Assembly: GCA_030430575.1 (NCBI GenBank)
Contig: JAUIKF010000032.1
Span: 1 to 64,000 of the forward strand
DNA: 64,000 bases
Direction of reading: 5' to 3'
Source of the DNA: Bacteroidia bacterium
Lineage (GTDB): Bacteria > Bacteroidota > Bacteroidia > J057
A program made the translations under genes and the position numbers. This document shows, in pieces, positions 44,720-53,370 of the stretch. The notes beneath the pieces are model-generated. The model was not told where the DNA came from. It searched no databases and saw only the letters and a program-made list of their open reading frames with translations. Numbering within the stretch: position 1 is the first letter of the stretch; each line of letters starts with the position of its first letter.

Positions 44720-45465
44720 GAATTATTGTGAATTTGTTCGCTTATTTTTCCAAATCTCCGTTCGCGTTGCTGGAAATTTTTGATGGCTTCATAAAGATCT
44801 TCTCGTCGGAAGTCAGGCCACAGGGTTGGGGTAATATAAAGTTCTGCGTAAGCAATCTCCCAGAGCAAGAAGTTACTGATTCTGTACTCGCCCGATGTTC
44901 TGATGAGCAATTCAGGGTCGGGCATGTCTGCCGTGCTCAGGTGACGACTGATCATCTTGTCGTCAATTTCTTCAGGGGAAATATCGCCTTCTTTGGCTAG
45001 CTGAGCTAGCTTTCGGGTAGCTGAGACCAGGTCATTTCTCGCGCCATAGCTCAGCGCCAGGGTCAGGGTCATTCGTTTATTGTCCCGCGTCTGCTCAATG
45101 GCTTCTTGCAGCCTGCGTCGCGTCCTTGCAGGGAGATCATCGATATTACCGATCGATGCAAGGCGGATATCATTGTCCATCAAGGTAGACATCTCAGACT
45201 TAATGGTGTCGACAAGCAATTCCATCAACGCATTGACTTCTAACTTGGGCCTTCCCCAGTTTTCTGTTGAAAACGCATATAAGGTCAGGAAGCCTATGCC
45301 CAACTCGGCAGCCCCTTCAGTGGTATCTCTCACGGCCTTAATCGCCGATCGATGACCAAAAACCCGCATGTTTCCCCGCTTCTTGGCCCATCGGCCATTG
45401 CCATCCATGATGATGGCAATATGGCTTGGCAGTCGGTCGGAATCTATTTGAGTATGTAAACTCAT
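44716..45465 (-). CDS. uppS: Isoprenyl transferase (undecaprenyl diphosphate synthase)
   Basis: A 249-residue cis-prenyltransferase making the C55 carrier lipid for peptidoglycan and glycan export. Motifs are HIAIIMDGNGRWAKKRG at the N-terminus, AFSTENWGRP, and the C-terminal DPELLIRTSGEYRISNFLLW. Length is normal. It is the first gene of the uppS-bamA-ompH unit, with a TAATTTTG promoter box about 36 nt upstream. Confidence 0.96.
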   Translation of the reverse strand: MSLHTQIDSDRLPSHIAIIMDGNGRWAKKRGNMRVFGHRSAIKAVRDTTEGAAELGIGFLTLYAFSTENWGRPKLEVNALMELLVDTIKSEMSTLMDNDIRLASIGNIDDLPARTRRRLQEAIEQTRDNKRMTLTLALSYGARNDLVSATRKLAQLAKEGDISPEEIDDKMISRHLSTADMPDPELLIRTSGEYRISNFLLWEIAYAELYITPTLWPDFRREDLYEAIKNFQQRERRFGKISEQIHNNS

Positions 45466-45500
45466 CGGCCTTATTCAAAGATTAATCAGTAATCAGACGG

Positions 45501-45508
45501 CAAAATTA
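45501..45508 (-). promoter_or_regulatory. -7 box of the uppS-bamA operon
   Basis: On the minus strand TAATTTTG (45508-45501) matches TAnnTTTG, with a TTT about 20 nt further upstream. It lies 36 nt before the uppS start, giving a short leader of about 29 nt. Confidence 0.5.
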
Positions 45509-45551
45509 CTAAAATGCTGCATGAGGAGAAAGGGAAAATTTTGTGGGGCGT

Positions 45552-45603
45552 TTTTTTTGAGCCGTAGATGCGCGATTAATCGCGCATCTACGGCTCAAAA
45601 AAA
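45552..45603. terminator. 52-bp perfect palindrome between divergent genes
   Basis: Each arm is 26 bp with no mismatch: seven T, then GAGCCGTAGATGCGCGATT, mirrored exactly on the other side and ending in seven A. It looks like a bidirectional terminator hairpin, but it lies between the divergent uppS and tolC starts, upstream of both promoters, where no transcript needs ending. Its core GTAGATGCGCGATTAATCGC parallels the palindrome at 22357-22384. Confidence 0.8.
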
Positions 45604-45624
45604 TGCTTGTAATAAATTATGTCC

Positions 45625-45653
45625 TTGAGATACAAATGAAAAAGCTATTTTTG
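45625..45653 (+). promoter_or_regulatory. Promoter of the tolC-like gene
   Basis: TTG (45625-45627), 18 nt, then TATTTTTG (45646-45653) match the Bacteroidota promoter pattern. The start codon is 33 nt beyond the box. Confidence 0.65.
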
Positions 45654-45686
45654 CGTGGCTATTTTCACGTTTAACCCTGTTATGCT

Positions 45687-47117
45687 ATGATTAGACTAAG
45701 TTTACTCTCTCTCCTCTTTATAGGGCTTTCAGTAGGCCTTTTTGCCCAAGAACAAAATTTATGGGACCTCAAGCGGTGTATTGATCATGCGCTTGAAAAT
45801 AATATCCAGATCAAGCAGGCCGTGTTGAATGTGGATAATAACTTATACAACCTCAAGCAGTCCCAAAGCAACCGACTTCCCGACCTTTCTTTAAATAACA
45901 ATGCTAGGTACAATTTGGGATTTGTGAATGACCCTTCCAGTAATGAGATCAAAAACCAAAGTATCATTACCAATAGCCTATCTTTAGGGGGAAATGTTAC
46001 CTTATATGCTGGGAACCGGATCAATGATGGGGTGTCTCAAAGCAAGGCCTTGCTCATGGCCAGTGAGATGGACCTCAAGGATCAGCAAAATACGACGATC
46101 CTCTCTGTGGTTCAGGCTTACCTGGCCATCTTGTTCAATCAAGAGTTGGTGGAAAGTGCTGAATACCAGCTAGCCACCACCAAGGAACGCCGCAATCGCA
46201 CGGACAAACTGGTCCGCGCAGGGACCTTGGCCCGTGCAGACCTGCTGGACTTGGAGTCTCAGATGGCTACAGATGAGCTGGCACTCGTCAATGCCAATAA
46301 CCAGCTTGAATTGGCTTACCTCAATTTACAGCAGCTCTTGACACTAGACCCTAGTGATAATTTTGGGATCGTAAAGCCTAATATTGAAACGCCAGAATAT
46401 TCCATCACTTCTACCCGTGCGGCAGATATCTACCGCACAGCCCTCAGCACCCAGCCCAATATCCGCGCTGCGGAATTACGCATCACAGGGGCCGAATATG
46501 GGTTGAAAGTTGCCAAAGGCTTACGGCTTCCTACCTTATCTGCTAGCTATAATGTAAATACCTTGTTTGTGGATACACGGAGGCGCCTGACAGGGACTTC
46601 CTCGGTAGATTCTTTCACGCAAACAGTGATCTTCAATAATGCGCCGGTGGACATTACTTTTCTATCAGAAGTGCCAGGCTCGGAACCGAACCCTTATTTT
46701 TCTCAGCTATGGGACCAGCGAAATTTCTCCTTTGGCGTGAACCTCAATGTCCCCATCTTTAACCGCGGACAGACCAATATCCAGATTCAGCAAGCTGAAA
46801 TCCAAATGCAGAATGCACGCCTCGGTTCTGAACTCCAGAAGCAAAATTTGAAGCAGATTATCCAACAGGCCTACCTCGATGTACGGTCTTCATATTCCAC
46901 CTTCCAGGCAACCGAAAAGCAGATCAATGCCTTGGAAACCACCTTTCAAAATGCTGAAAAGCAATTTACCCTCGGCGTAATCAACTCTGTAGACTACCTA
47001 TTAACTCAAAATAATCTCAATCGCGCCCGCAATGACATGGTCCGAATGAAGTATGATTACATCTTCAAAACGAAGATTCTGGATTTCTATGAAGGCAAGC
47101 CGATTGTCTTGGAATAG
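45687..47117 (+). CDS. TolC family outer-membrane efflux protein
   Basis: A 476-residue TolC/OEP family protein. A signal peptide (LLFIGLSVGLFAQ) is followed by two repeated helical/strand halves (CIDHALENNIQIKQAVLNV; AADIYRTALSTQPNIRAAELR) and FEGKP-like C-terminus (KTKILDFYEGKPI). It forms the outer-membrane channel of a tripartite exporter. The next gene encodes the membrane-fusion partner, but no inner-membrane transporter gene follows; the ABC genes at 56170-58185 are far away. Confidence 0.93.
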   Translation: MIRLSLLSLLFIGLSVGLFAQEQNLWDLKRCIDHALENNIQIKQAVLNVDNNLYNLKQSQSNRLPDLSLNNNARYNLGFVNDPSSNEIKNQSIITNSLSLGGNVTLYAGNRINDGVSQSKALLMASEMDLKDQQNTTILSVVQAYLAILFNQELVESAEYQLATTKERRNRTDKLVRAGTLARADLLDLESQMATDELALVNANNQLELAYLNLQQLLTLDPSDNFGIVKPNIETPEYSITSTRAADIYRTALSTQPNIRAAELRITGAEYGLKVAKGLRLPTLSASYNVNTLFVDTRRRLTGTSSVDSFTQTVIFNNAPVDITFLSEVPGSEPNPYFSQLWDQRNFSFGVNLNVPIFNRGQTNIQIQQAEIQMQNARLGSELQKQNLKQIIQQAYLDVRSSYSTFQATEKQINALETTFQNAEKQFTLGVINSVDYLLTQNNLNRARNDMVRMKYDYIFKTKILDFYEGKPIVLE

Positions 47118-47119
47118 TT

Positions 47120-47215
47120 TGTTGTCTGTAGTTTGTGGTTTGTAGTTATGTTTAAGCTCCCAAACCACAAACCACAAACCACAAACCACAAACCACAAAC
47201 TCAAAACTTTAACCC
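47120..47215. repeat. AAACCAC heptamer tandem repeat with inverted counterpart
   Basis: Five tandem AAACCAC units (47162-47199) are preceded by the complementary words GTTTGTGGTTTGTAG (47130-47145), so the tract can fold back on itself. It fills the gap between the TolC and membrane-fusion genes. It is a simple-sequence tract without spacers. Confidence 0.8.
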
Positions 47216-47228
47216 TAAACCTATCTAA

Positions 47229-48611
47229 ATGGCTACTCAATCTAAGCGTAGAAAGAAAAAGAATAAGACCACTCTTTGGATCATAGGGGGGCTGGCAGTT
47301 GTTTTGGTTGCCCTTGTTGTGGCAGGAAATTTCAATAAAAAAGATCTCTTAGAAGTAGAAGTTGAGAAAGCAGAAGTACGCACAGTCTATTCGAGGGTAT
47401 CCGAATCAGGCATGATTCAGCCCACAATAGAGGTGCCAGTGGCCTCTGACGTTTCGGGTGAGGTGGTGGACTTGTATGTCAAAGAAGGGATGAAAGTGAA
47501 AAAAGGGGACCTTTTGGTCACTATTCGCCCAGATAATTATAAAGCTGCCCTGGAGCAGTCACAAGCAGCCCTCAATCAGGCAAAAGCAGGCGAACTCCAG
47601 GCAAAAGCATCGGCGAAGCAGGCCCGTGCCACCATGCTACAAGACTCTGTAGCGGTAGCCAGGGCCAAAGGGCTGTTTGCTGAAAATGTGATTTCCAAAG
47701 TAGAATTGGAGAATGCAGAGCTTAAATACAAGGTTTCTCGCTCCCAATTTGAAGCTGCCAGCTTCAGCACCCGTGCCGCTTATTATCAAGTACAGAGTGC
47801 TACAGCTTCCGTCACGCAGGCGCGTCAGAGCCTTGATCGCACAAATATCTACGCTTCCATGGATGGCACCCTGACCAAACTGAATGTAGAGCTAGGTCAG
47901 CGCGTCGTGGGAACCATGCAGATGGCAGGAACAGAAGTTCTGAGGGTGGCAGATCTCTCTTCTATGGAAGTAGTAGTGGAAATCAGTGAAAATGACATTG
48001 TTAACGTCAACCTGGGAGATTCGACACGCATCGAAGTAGATGCCTTCCCGGACCAGGTATTCTTTGGGAAGGTCTCAGAGATTGCCTATTCAGCCAATGT
48101 TGCAGGCCTTGGGTCCACAGATCAAGTGACCAATTTTGAAGTAAAGGTTAATATCTCCCCTTCTTCGTATGGATCAGGCGGCGCCATGAACCTTGGAAAC
48201 GAACTGGCATCCAATGAAAGTCCTTTCCGACCAGGGATGACCGCCTTGATAGAGATATTCACCGAATGGGAAAAAGACGCTATTACAGTGCCTATACAAG
48301 CGGTAACGCTGACCAAGAAGGAAAAAGAAGAGGATGAGAAAACAAGCACGAAGGTGGTTGATAAAGCGAAAAAGAAAGAAAAACCTCAGGAAGTGGTGTA
48401 TGTCGTCAATAATGGGCTTGCCCGTGAAATTCCCGTGGCGACTAGTATCAGTGATGATAGCCATATTGTGATCAAAAATGGGGTTAAAGAAGGGGATGAA
48501 GTTGTAATCGGTAGCTACACGGTCTTGACCAAACAACTGGAAGATAGCACTGAAGTAGAGATCAAAAAAGACTTTGGAAGCAAAGGAAAAAGGGGTTGGA
48601 GAAAAAAATAA
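47229..48611 (+). CDS. HlyD/MacA-type membrane fusion protein
   Basis: A 460-residue periplasmic adaptor. One N-terminal transmembrane helix (TLWIIGGLAVVLVALVVAG, about residues 15-33) is followed by the lipoyl/barrel-sandwich start (IQPTIEVPVASDVSGEVVDL), a long alpha-hairpin (about 100-200), and the beta-barrel (MEVVVEISENDIVNVNLGD). A Lys/Glu-rich insert (KKEKEEDEKTSTKVVDKAKK) precedes the last strand. It joins an inner-membrane pump to TolC. No pump gene follows. Confidence 0.93.
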   Translation: MATQSKRRKKKNKTTLWIIGGLAVVLVALVVAGNFNKKDLLEVEVEKAEVRTVYSRVSESGMIQPTIEVPVASDVSGEVVDLYVKEGMKVKKGDLLVTIRPDNYKAALEQSQAALNQAKAGELQAKASAKQARATMLQDSVAVARAKGLFAENVISKVELENAELKYKVSRSQFEAASFSTRAAYYQVQSATASVTQARQSLDRTNIYASMDGTLTKLNVELGQRVVGTMQMAGTEVLRVADLSSMEVVVEISENDIVNVNLGDSTRIEVDAFPDQVFFGKVSEIAYSANVAGLGSTDQVTNFEVKVNISPSSYGSGGAMNLGNELASNESPFRPGMTALIEIFTEWEKDAITVPIQAVTLTKKEKEEDEKTSTKVVDKAKKKEKPQEVVYVVNNGLAREIPVATSISDDSHIVIKNGVKEGDEVVIGSYTVLTKQLEDSTEVEIKKDFGSKGKRGWRKK

Positions 48612-48623
48612 TGGATTAACTGT

Positions 48624-48652
48624 TTGCAAAGGAAAAATATTTTTTAAATTTG
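48624..48652 (+). promoter_or_regulatory. Promoter of the tRNA-Gln / prs unit
   Basis: TTG (48624-48626), 18 nt, then TAAATTTG (48645-48652) match TTG-N18-TAnnTTTG exactly. The predicted start, about 7 nt further, lies some 30 nt before the mature tRNA, so tRNA and prs may share one transcript. Confidence 0.7.
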
Positions 48653-48688
48653 CATCCCGTTACGCAAATGGCAGGCAAATTTAATTAA

Positions 48689-48760
48689 TGACCTATGGTG
48701 TAATTGGCAACACAGCTGATTTTGGTTCAGTCGTTCTAGGTTCGAGTCCTAGTAGGTCAA
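48689..48760 (+). tRNA. tRNA-Gln (anticodon TTG)
   Basis: A 72-nt cloverleaf: acceptor TGACCTA / TAGGTCA (7 bp), anticodon stem GCTGA / TCAGT with loop TTTTGGT and anticodon TTG, T arm CTAGG-TTCGAGT-CCTAG, and discriminator A. CCA is not encoded (ACA follows). It lies 11 nt before the prs start codon. A reading frame runs through it into prs but is not the real start. Confidence 0.95.
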
Positions 48761-48771
48761 CAAAGACAGTG

Positions 48772-49704
48772 ATGTCCTCTAGAATAAAAATATTCGCAGG
48801 TTCTGCCTCAAAGCAATTGGGAGAAAAAATCGCAGATTTTTTTGGCTCAGCACTTGGGGAAATTGAATTGCAGCGTTTTAGTGACGGGGAAATGCAGGTG
48901 TTCTATGAGGAATCCATTCGGGGATCTAATTTATTCTTGATTCAGTCTTCTTTTTCTCCCGCAGACAACTTAATGGAACTTATGCTGATGATAGATGCCG
49001 CCAAGCGTGCATCTGCGGCACAAGTAATTGTAGTTTTGCCTTATTATGGCTATGCACGTCAGGATCGCAAATCCAAGTCAAGGGTGTCTATAGGAGCTAA
49101 GCTGATTGCCAATGTGCTCACAGCGGCAGGAGCAGATCGGATCATGACTATGGATCTCCATGCGGGGCAGATTCAGGGATTTTTTGATATTCCGCTTGAC
49201 CACTTAGATGCTTCAGCTATATTCCTTCCTTACCTGGAAGAATTGCAGCTAGAGAATCTATGTATCGCTTCTCCTGACATGGGAGGATCAGGCCGAGCAA
49301 AAAAATATGCGAAACGCCTTGGAGCCTCCTTAGCTGTGATCAATAAGCACCGTGAAAGGGCCAATGAAGTAGAATCCATGCAGGTGATTGGCTCTGTAGA
49401 AGGAATGAATGTAGTATTGGTCGATGATATGGTCGATACAGCAGGGACATTGTGCAAAGCTGCTGAGGTGTTGCTAGAAAAAGGAGCCGTATCGGTTAGA
49501 GCCATTGCTACCCACCCTGTCTTGTCAGGACCAGCTTACGGCCGCATAGAAGGATCGAAATTAGAAGAACTTGTTGTGACAGATACCATTCCCCTGAAAC
49601 AGCAAGCGAGTAATATAAAAGTGCTAACTATCGCGCCACTTTTTGCCAAAGCATTTAGAAAAATTCACAATTACGAATCTATCAGTTCACTTTTTATAGA
49701 TTAA
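48772..49704 (+). CDS. prs: Ribose-phosphate pyrophosphokinase
   Basis: A 310-residue PRPP synthase, making phosphoribosyl pyrophosphate from ribose 5-phosphate and ATP for nucleotides, His and Trp. The start at 48772 (MSSRIKIFAG) gives the usual length; a longer frame reads through the tRNA gene. Motifs are YYGYARQDRKS (ATP loop), MTMDLHAGQIQGFF, and the PRPP loop VDDMVDTAGT near residues 219-228. It is followed 4 bp later by rplY. Confidence 0.96.
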   Translation: MSSRIKIFAGSASKQLGEKIADFFGSALGEIELQRFSDGEMQVFYEESIRGSNLFLIQSSFSPADNLMELMLMIDAAKRASAAQVIVVLPYYGYARQDRKSKSRVSIGAKLIANVLTAAGADRIMTMDLHAGQIQGFFDIPLDHLDASAIFLPYLEELQLENLCIASPDMGGSGRAKKYAKRLGASLAVINKHRERANEVESMQVIGSVEGMNVVLVDDMVDTAGTLCKAAEVLLEKGAVSVRAIATHPVLSGPAYGRIEGSKLEELVVTDTIPLKQQASNIKVLTIAPLFAKAFRKIHNYESISSLFID

Positions 49705-49708
49705 CGAA

Positions 49709-50335
49709 ATGAAGACACTGTCAGTAAAGGCAACCACCAGAACCGACTTGAGTAAGATCGCCAATAAACAACTTCGCAGAAGTCAGAAAGTCCCTGCAGT
49801 TTTGTATGGCAATGGCCCTGCTGCCAATATTGTTATTGACTATCCCGATGCAAAGTCGATTCTCTTTACTCCTGATACCTATATTGTCCAGTTGGAAATA
49901 GATGGGAAGGTAGAGAATGCTATTATTCGTGAGACACAATATCACCCAGTTACAGACAAGATTCTCCACATTGACTTTTTGCGTGTCAATGAAGAAAAGG
50001 AAGTAGAACTCGTTCTTCCTATCCGGATGGTGGGTACGCCCAAAGGGGTGATCAAAGGGGGAAAAGTAATGCCATTGCTTCGTCGGATTAAAGTAAAAGG
50101 TATTCCTGTAAATCTTCCTAGTGATGTGGAAATAGATATTTCTGACCTCGATCTGGGAATGAGTATCAAGGTAGAAAGTGTAAAGGCTGTTGATGGCATG
50201 ACTATCACCTCTAGTCTTTCCGCAGCGATTGCCTCAGTAGAAATTCCGCGTGCCCTTCGTGGTGGTGATGGAGTTGAAGGTGAAGAGGGCGAAGAAGGCG
50301 CAACTGAGGGCGAAGAGGGAGATGCAGCAGAATAA
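49709..50335 (+). CDS. rplY: 50S ribosomal protein L25 (Ctc type)
   Basis: A 208-residue bL25 of the long Ctc form: the N-terminal 5S-rRNA-binding domain (about 1-90: LRRSQKVPAVLYGNG; QYHPVTDKILHIDFLRV), the C-terminal TL5/Ctc domain, and an acidic Glu/Gly tail (EGEEGEEGATEGEEGD). It is co-transcribed with prs upstream (4-bp gap), and pth follows after a terminator, the conserved prs-rplY-pth order. Confidence 0.95.
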   Translation: MKTLSVKATTRTDLSKIANKQLRRSQKVPAVLYGNGPAANIVIDYPDAKSILFTPDTYIVQLEIDGKVENAIIRETQYHPVTDKILHIDFLRVNEEKEVELVLPIRMVGTPKGVIKGGKVMPLLRRIKVKGIPVNLPSDVEIDISDLDLGMSIKVESVKAVDGMTITSSLSAAIASVEIPRALRGGDGVEGEEGEEGATEGEEGDAAE

Positions 50336-50386
50336 GGTATTCCTGCTCTCCATTCATTAGACTTCTTCTTATTCCAATTATATCGG

Positions 50387-50416
50387 ACCAACCCCTCTTG
50401 AGGGGTTGGTTTTTTT
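50387..50416 (+). terminator. Rho-independent terminator after rplY
   Basis: ACCAACCCCT-CTTG-AGGGGTTGGT (10-bp perfect stem) is followed by six more T. It ends 8 bp before the pth start, so pth is either expressed by read-through or from a promoter inside this gap. Confidence 0.9.
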
Positions 50417-50423
50417 GCTACTT

Positions 50424-51011
50424 ATGAAATACCTGATCGCAGGCCTGGGAAATGTCGGGGCCGAATATGTAGATACCCGTCACAATGTCGGATTTATGGT
50501 CCTCAATCGATTGATGGAGGATTTTGGGGCGACCCCTGAACTTGGGCGAAATGCCTACACCGCCAAGGTGAAGCACAAGGGTCGCCAGCTCCATTTGGTG
50601 CTTCCTACCACCTATATGAACCTTAGCGGAAAGGCGGTTCGCTATCACCTCAATGACAATAAAATTCCCTTAGAGAACCTCTTGGTAGTCACTGATGATT
50701 TAGCCTTGCCATTTGGAACTTGTCGCATGCGGGCCAAAGGCTCTGATGGAGGTCATAATGGCCTCAAAGATATCAACCAGATGTTGGGAACGACGAAATA
50801 CGCTAGATTGCGTTTTGGGGTGGGGAATGACTTTCACAAAGGGGGACAGGTGGACTATGTCCTTTCTCCATTTACAGACGAGGAGTTTGAAGCCCTCCCA
50901 GCCATGTTAGACTATTGTGTAAAGGGGATTCTTTCCTTTACCTCAATAGGAATAAACCGTACCATGACGAGCTTCAACAAAAAGAAGAAAGAAGAAAATC
51001 CGGAGAAGTAA
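50424..51011 (+). CDS. pth: Peptidyl-tRNA hydrolase
   Basis: A 195-residue Pth. The start at 50424 places LIAGLGNVGAEY normally at the N-terminus; an ATG 18 nt upstream lies inside the terminator tail. The catalytic His is in TRHNVGF, and the YMNLSGKAV and DDLALPFGTCRMRAKGSDGGHNGL-type segments (glycine-rich loop) are present. The usual Pro in GLGNPG is Val here. The C-terminus is Lys-rich. It releases tRNA from stalled peptidyl-tRNA. Confidence 0.95.
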   Translation: MKYLIAGLGNVGAEYVDTRHNVGFMVLNRLMEDFGATPELGRNAYTAKVKHKGRQLHLVLPTTYMNLSGKAVRYHLNDNKIPLENLLVVTDDLALPFGTCRMRAKGSDGGHNGLKDINQMLGTTKYARLRFGVGNDFHKGGQVDYVLSPFTDEEFEALPAMLDYCVKGILSFTSIGINRTMTSFNKKKKEENPEK

Positions 51012-51119
51012 GGAGTGGGTTGGATTTGCGCGTAATCCGGCCCCAAGGCTCAAACCACAAATTATTAAGTGCCCAATGCACCAGTGCCCTGTAAATTAAA
51101 TTTCTTGTCGGAGGAAGCC

Positions 51120-51821
51120 CTATCCTTGCTCCTTTTTCAAAATACTTTCTGCTACAAACAAGTCTTCGGGGGTGGTAAGCTTTATATTGTCATAGCTGCC
51201 CTTACAAATCTCTACCTTTCCCCCAGCTGCCTCATAAAGACTGGCATCGTCCGTAAAACTGTCATGTGGACGTGTTTGGTAAGCTTGATAGAGGGAGTTA
51301 AGAACAAAGGTCTGAGGAGTTTGTACATGGAAAAAGCGAGAGCGATCCACTGCTTGGCTTCCCGTTTCAGTTTGTTCTCTAATCGAGGACTTGACAGGCA
51401 CGCAGCAGACTGCCGCTCCATGGGAAGAAGCCAGGGAATAGGCGTCGTCGAGCATGGCGAAAGACACGAATGGCCTAACGGCATCGTGGATAGCCACTAA
51501 AGAATCCTCCCTTTCAGTTATAGCCTGACGCAACCTGGACAAGCCATTGGCTACAGATTCTGTCCGTGAGCTACCCCCCACACAAGCAAAAACACGCTGC
51601 TGGTCAGTTGGAGAGAGAAATTCCTCCTTGGCTGTTTGCCAAAAAGCTTGCGTACTGGCATGCAAAACCACCACCATGACAAGCTGTGCATCATACCGTA
51701 GAAATTTCTCTACGGTATGAATGATGATTGGCTTATCTGCTAGGTGGATGAATTGCTTAGGCAGTTCATGCCCCATTCGGGTGCCTGTACCGCCTGCAAC
51801 AATAATAGCAGTTCGTTTCAA
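51120..51821 (-). CDS. ispD: 2-C-methyl-D-erythritol 4-phosphate cytidylyltransferase
   Basis: A 233-residue IspD (MEP pathway, third step). The nucleotide-binding start IIVAGGTGTRMG and ELPKQF are clear, with the conserved IHDAVRPFVS and DDASLYEAAG segments. It lies 14 bp downstream of queA on the same strand. The companion ispE lies about 9 kb away. Confidence 0.95.
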   Translation of the reverse strand: MKRTAIIVAGGTGTRMGHELPKQFIHLADKPIIIHTVEKFLRYDAQLVMVVVLHASTQAFWQTAKEEFLSPTDQQRVFACVGGSSRTESVANGLSRLRQAITEREDSLVAIHDAVRPFVSFAMLDDAYSLASSHGAAVCCVPVKSSIREQTETGSQAVDRSRFFHVQTPQTFVLNSLYQAYQTRPHDSFTDDASLYEAAGGKVEICKGSYDNIKLTTPEDLFVAESILKKEQG

Positions 51822-51835
51822 TTAATAATCAGATA

Positions 51836-52888
51836 TTATAAGATCAGCATCGCATCGCCATAGCTGTGAAAGCGATATTTCTCCTTAATGGCTTCCTCAT
51901 AACATTGCATCGCAAAATCATATCCCGCAAAGGCAGCTACCATCATCAGGAGGGTAGATTTGGGGCGATGAAAATTGGTGAGGAAAGTATTGGCAATGTG
52001 AAATTCAAATGGCGGATAGATAAAGCGGTCTGTCCAGCCATCGGCAGGATTGAGCATCCGACTTGCAGAGACAGAAGACTCCAAGGCCCGCATGGTAGAG
52101 GTGCCTACGGCAATGATGCGGCGCTTATTGCGCTTGGCATTGTTGACCAACTCGACAGTTTTGTCGGGAATGGTGTAGTTCTCAGAAGCCATTCTATGCT
52201 TGGAAAGGTCCTCGACTTCCACAGGGTTGAAGGCACCTATCCCTACATGAAGGGTGAGAAATGCTTCCTCAATACCTTTTAATTCCAACCTTTTGAGGAG
52301 TTCTCTGGTGAAGTGAAGTCCTGCGGTCGGGGCAGCGACGGCCCCTACTTCAGAGGCATAAACCGTCTGGTAGTTGTCTCTGTCTTCCGGTTCTACTTCC
52401 CTTTTGGCCTGGATATAAGGAGGAATAGGAGTCTTGCCTAGTTTGTCAATCAACTGGTGCAATTCTTCGTTTTCCCCATCAAATAAGAAGCGGATGGTTC
52501 TGCCCCTAGAGGTGGTGTTGTCAACCACTTCGGCAACTAAATCGTTGTCACCAAAGAACAGCTTGTTGCCCACTCGGATTTTCCGGGCAGGTTCGACCAA
52601 GACATCCCACAGGCGTTGTTTGATGCTGAGCTCTCGCAAAAGGAAAACTTCGATGCGTGCACCTGTTTTTTCTTTTTGTCCAATAAGTCGAGCGGGAAAC
52701 ACCTTGGTATTGTTGAGGACCATTACATCGTGCTCATCAAAATATCCAAGGACGTCCTTGAAAGTCTTGTGTTCGATGGTTTGGGTGTCACGGTGGGCGA
52801 CCAACAGCCGGCAGTCATCACGAGGATCTGAGGGATGTAGGGCAACCAGTTCTTCGGGAATTTCTAAATTAAACTGGGATAATTTCAT
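51836..52888 (-). CDS. queA: S-adenosylmethionine:tRNA ribosyltransferase-isomerase
   Basis: A 350-residue QueA, making epoxyqueuosine in the tRNA wobble base. The start at 52888 ([19 protein letters not shown]) is the family start; a longer in-frame ATG at 52939 lies upstream of a good promoter and would add residues before a conserved N-terminus. Motifs are [23 protein letters not shown], and [18 protein letters not shown]. It forms an operon with ispD. Confidence 0.96.
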   Translation of the reverse strand: MKLSQFNLEIPEELVALHPSDPRDDCRLLVAHRDTQTIEHKTFKDVLGYFDEHDVMVLNNTKVFPARLIGQKEKTGARIEVFLLRELSIKQRLWDVLVEPARKIRVGNKLFFGDNDLVAEVVDNTTSRGRTIRFLFDGENEELHQLIDKLGKTPIPPYIQAKREVEPEDRDNYQTVYASEVGAVAAPTAGLHFTRELLKRLELKGIEEAFLTLHVGIGAFNPVEVEDLSKHRMASENYTIPDKTVELVNNAKRNKRRIIAVGTSTMRALESSVSASRMLNPADGWTDRFIYPPFEFHIANTFLTNFHRPKSTLLMMVAAFAGYDFAMQCYEEAIKEKYRFHSYGDAMLIL

Positions 52889-52908
52889 AGTATTCGAATA
52901 CTGAGTCG

Positions 52909-52939
52909 CAAAAATAGGTTGACAACCCATGCAAGTCAA
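52909..52939 (-). promoter_or_regulatory. Promoter of queA-ispD
   Basis: On the minus strand TTG (52939-52937), 20 nt, then TATTTTTG (52916-52909) match the Bacteroidota pattern. It lies 20 nt before the queA start chosen, supporting that start over the longer frame. Confidence 0.6.
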
Positions 52940-52987
52940 ATTATTATGATGACAATATTCTTTTTATCAATTCTCTCAGCTTATCCG

Positions 52988-52995
52988 TAACTTGG
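52988..52995 (+). promoter_or_regulatory. -7-like box directly before the DUF3467 gene
   Basis: TAACTTGG (one mismatch to TAnnTTTG) is followed by CGCC and then the ATG at 53000, the same 4-nt geometry as before pyc, ispE and the M20 gene. No clear -33 element lies at the usual distance. Confidence 0.4.
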
Positions 52996-52999
52996 CGCC

Positions 53000-53320
53000 A
53001 TGGACGAAAAAAAGAATAACCCCAACCAGCTCAACGTTGAACTACCAGCAGAAATCGCACGAGGTGTCTACACCAATCTCGCTGTAATCTCTCACTCTAA
53101 CTCAGAATTTGTCATGGATTTCATACAGGCATTGCCAGGCACGCCCAAGGCCGAAGTGCGCTCACGCATCATAATGACGCCATTTCATGCCAAGCGCCTC
53201 TTGATGGCGCTCAAAGACAACATTGAGAAATTTGAACGCAATTTTGGAGAAGTCCCCGTTCAGGGGGGCAATGACCTCAAACTCCCTCCGAACTTTGGTG
53301 GCCCTACAGGAATTGCGTAG
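53000..53320 (+). CDS. DUF3467 family protein
   Basis: A 106-residue protein matching DUF3467: ELPAEIARGVYTNLAVISHS, FVMDFIQALPG, and RIIMTPFHAKRLLMALKDNI. The family is small, cytoplasmic, widespread in Bacteroidota and uncharacterised. It is divergent from queA. Confidence 0.9.
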   Translation: MDEKKNNPNQLNVELPAEIARGVYTNLAVISHSNSEFVMDFIQALPGTPKAEVRSRIIMTPFHAKRLLMALKDNIEKFERNFGEVPVQGGNDLKLPPNFGGPTGIA

Positions 53321-53370
53321 ATTTCGGACTATTTTATGTTAAGCTAAATTATTTACACTATTTTTTCTCT

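Noticed and set aside
47162-47199. AAACCAC repeats as a CRISPR array
   Set aside because: Units are 7 bp without spacers, and no cas genes are present.
48736-48760. tRNA-Gln 3' end as an integration site
   Set aside because: No second copy of the tRNA 3' segment and no integrase gene were seen in the window.
48688-48771. Reading frame running through tRNA-Gln into prs, which would extend prs by 28 codons
   Set aside because: The tRNA cloverleaf is perfect and the family N-terminus begins at 48772.
51022-51038. GGATTTGCGCGTAATCC as a fourth, reversed copy of the structured repeat
   Set aside because: Only the inner stem and a 5-nt loop are present; chance or a collapsed remnant cannot be told apart.
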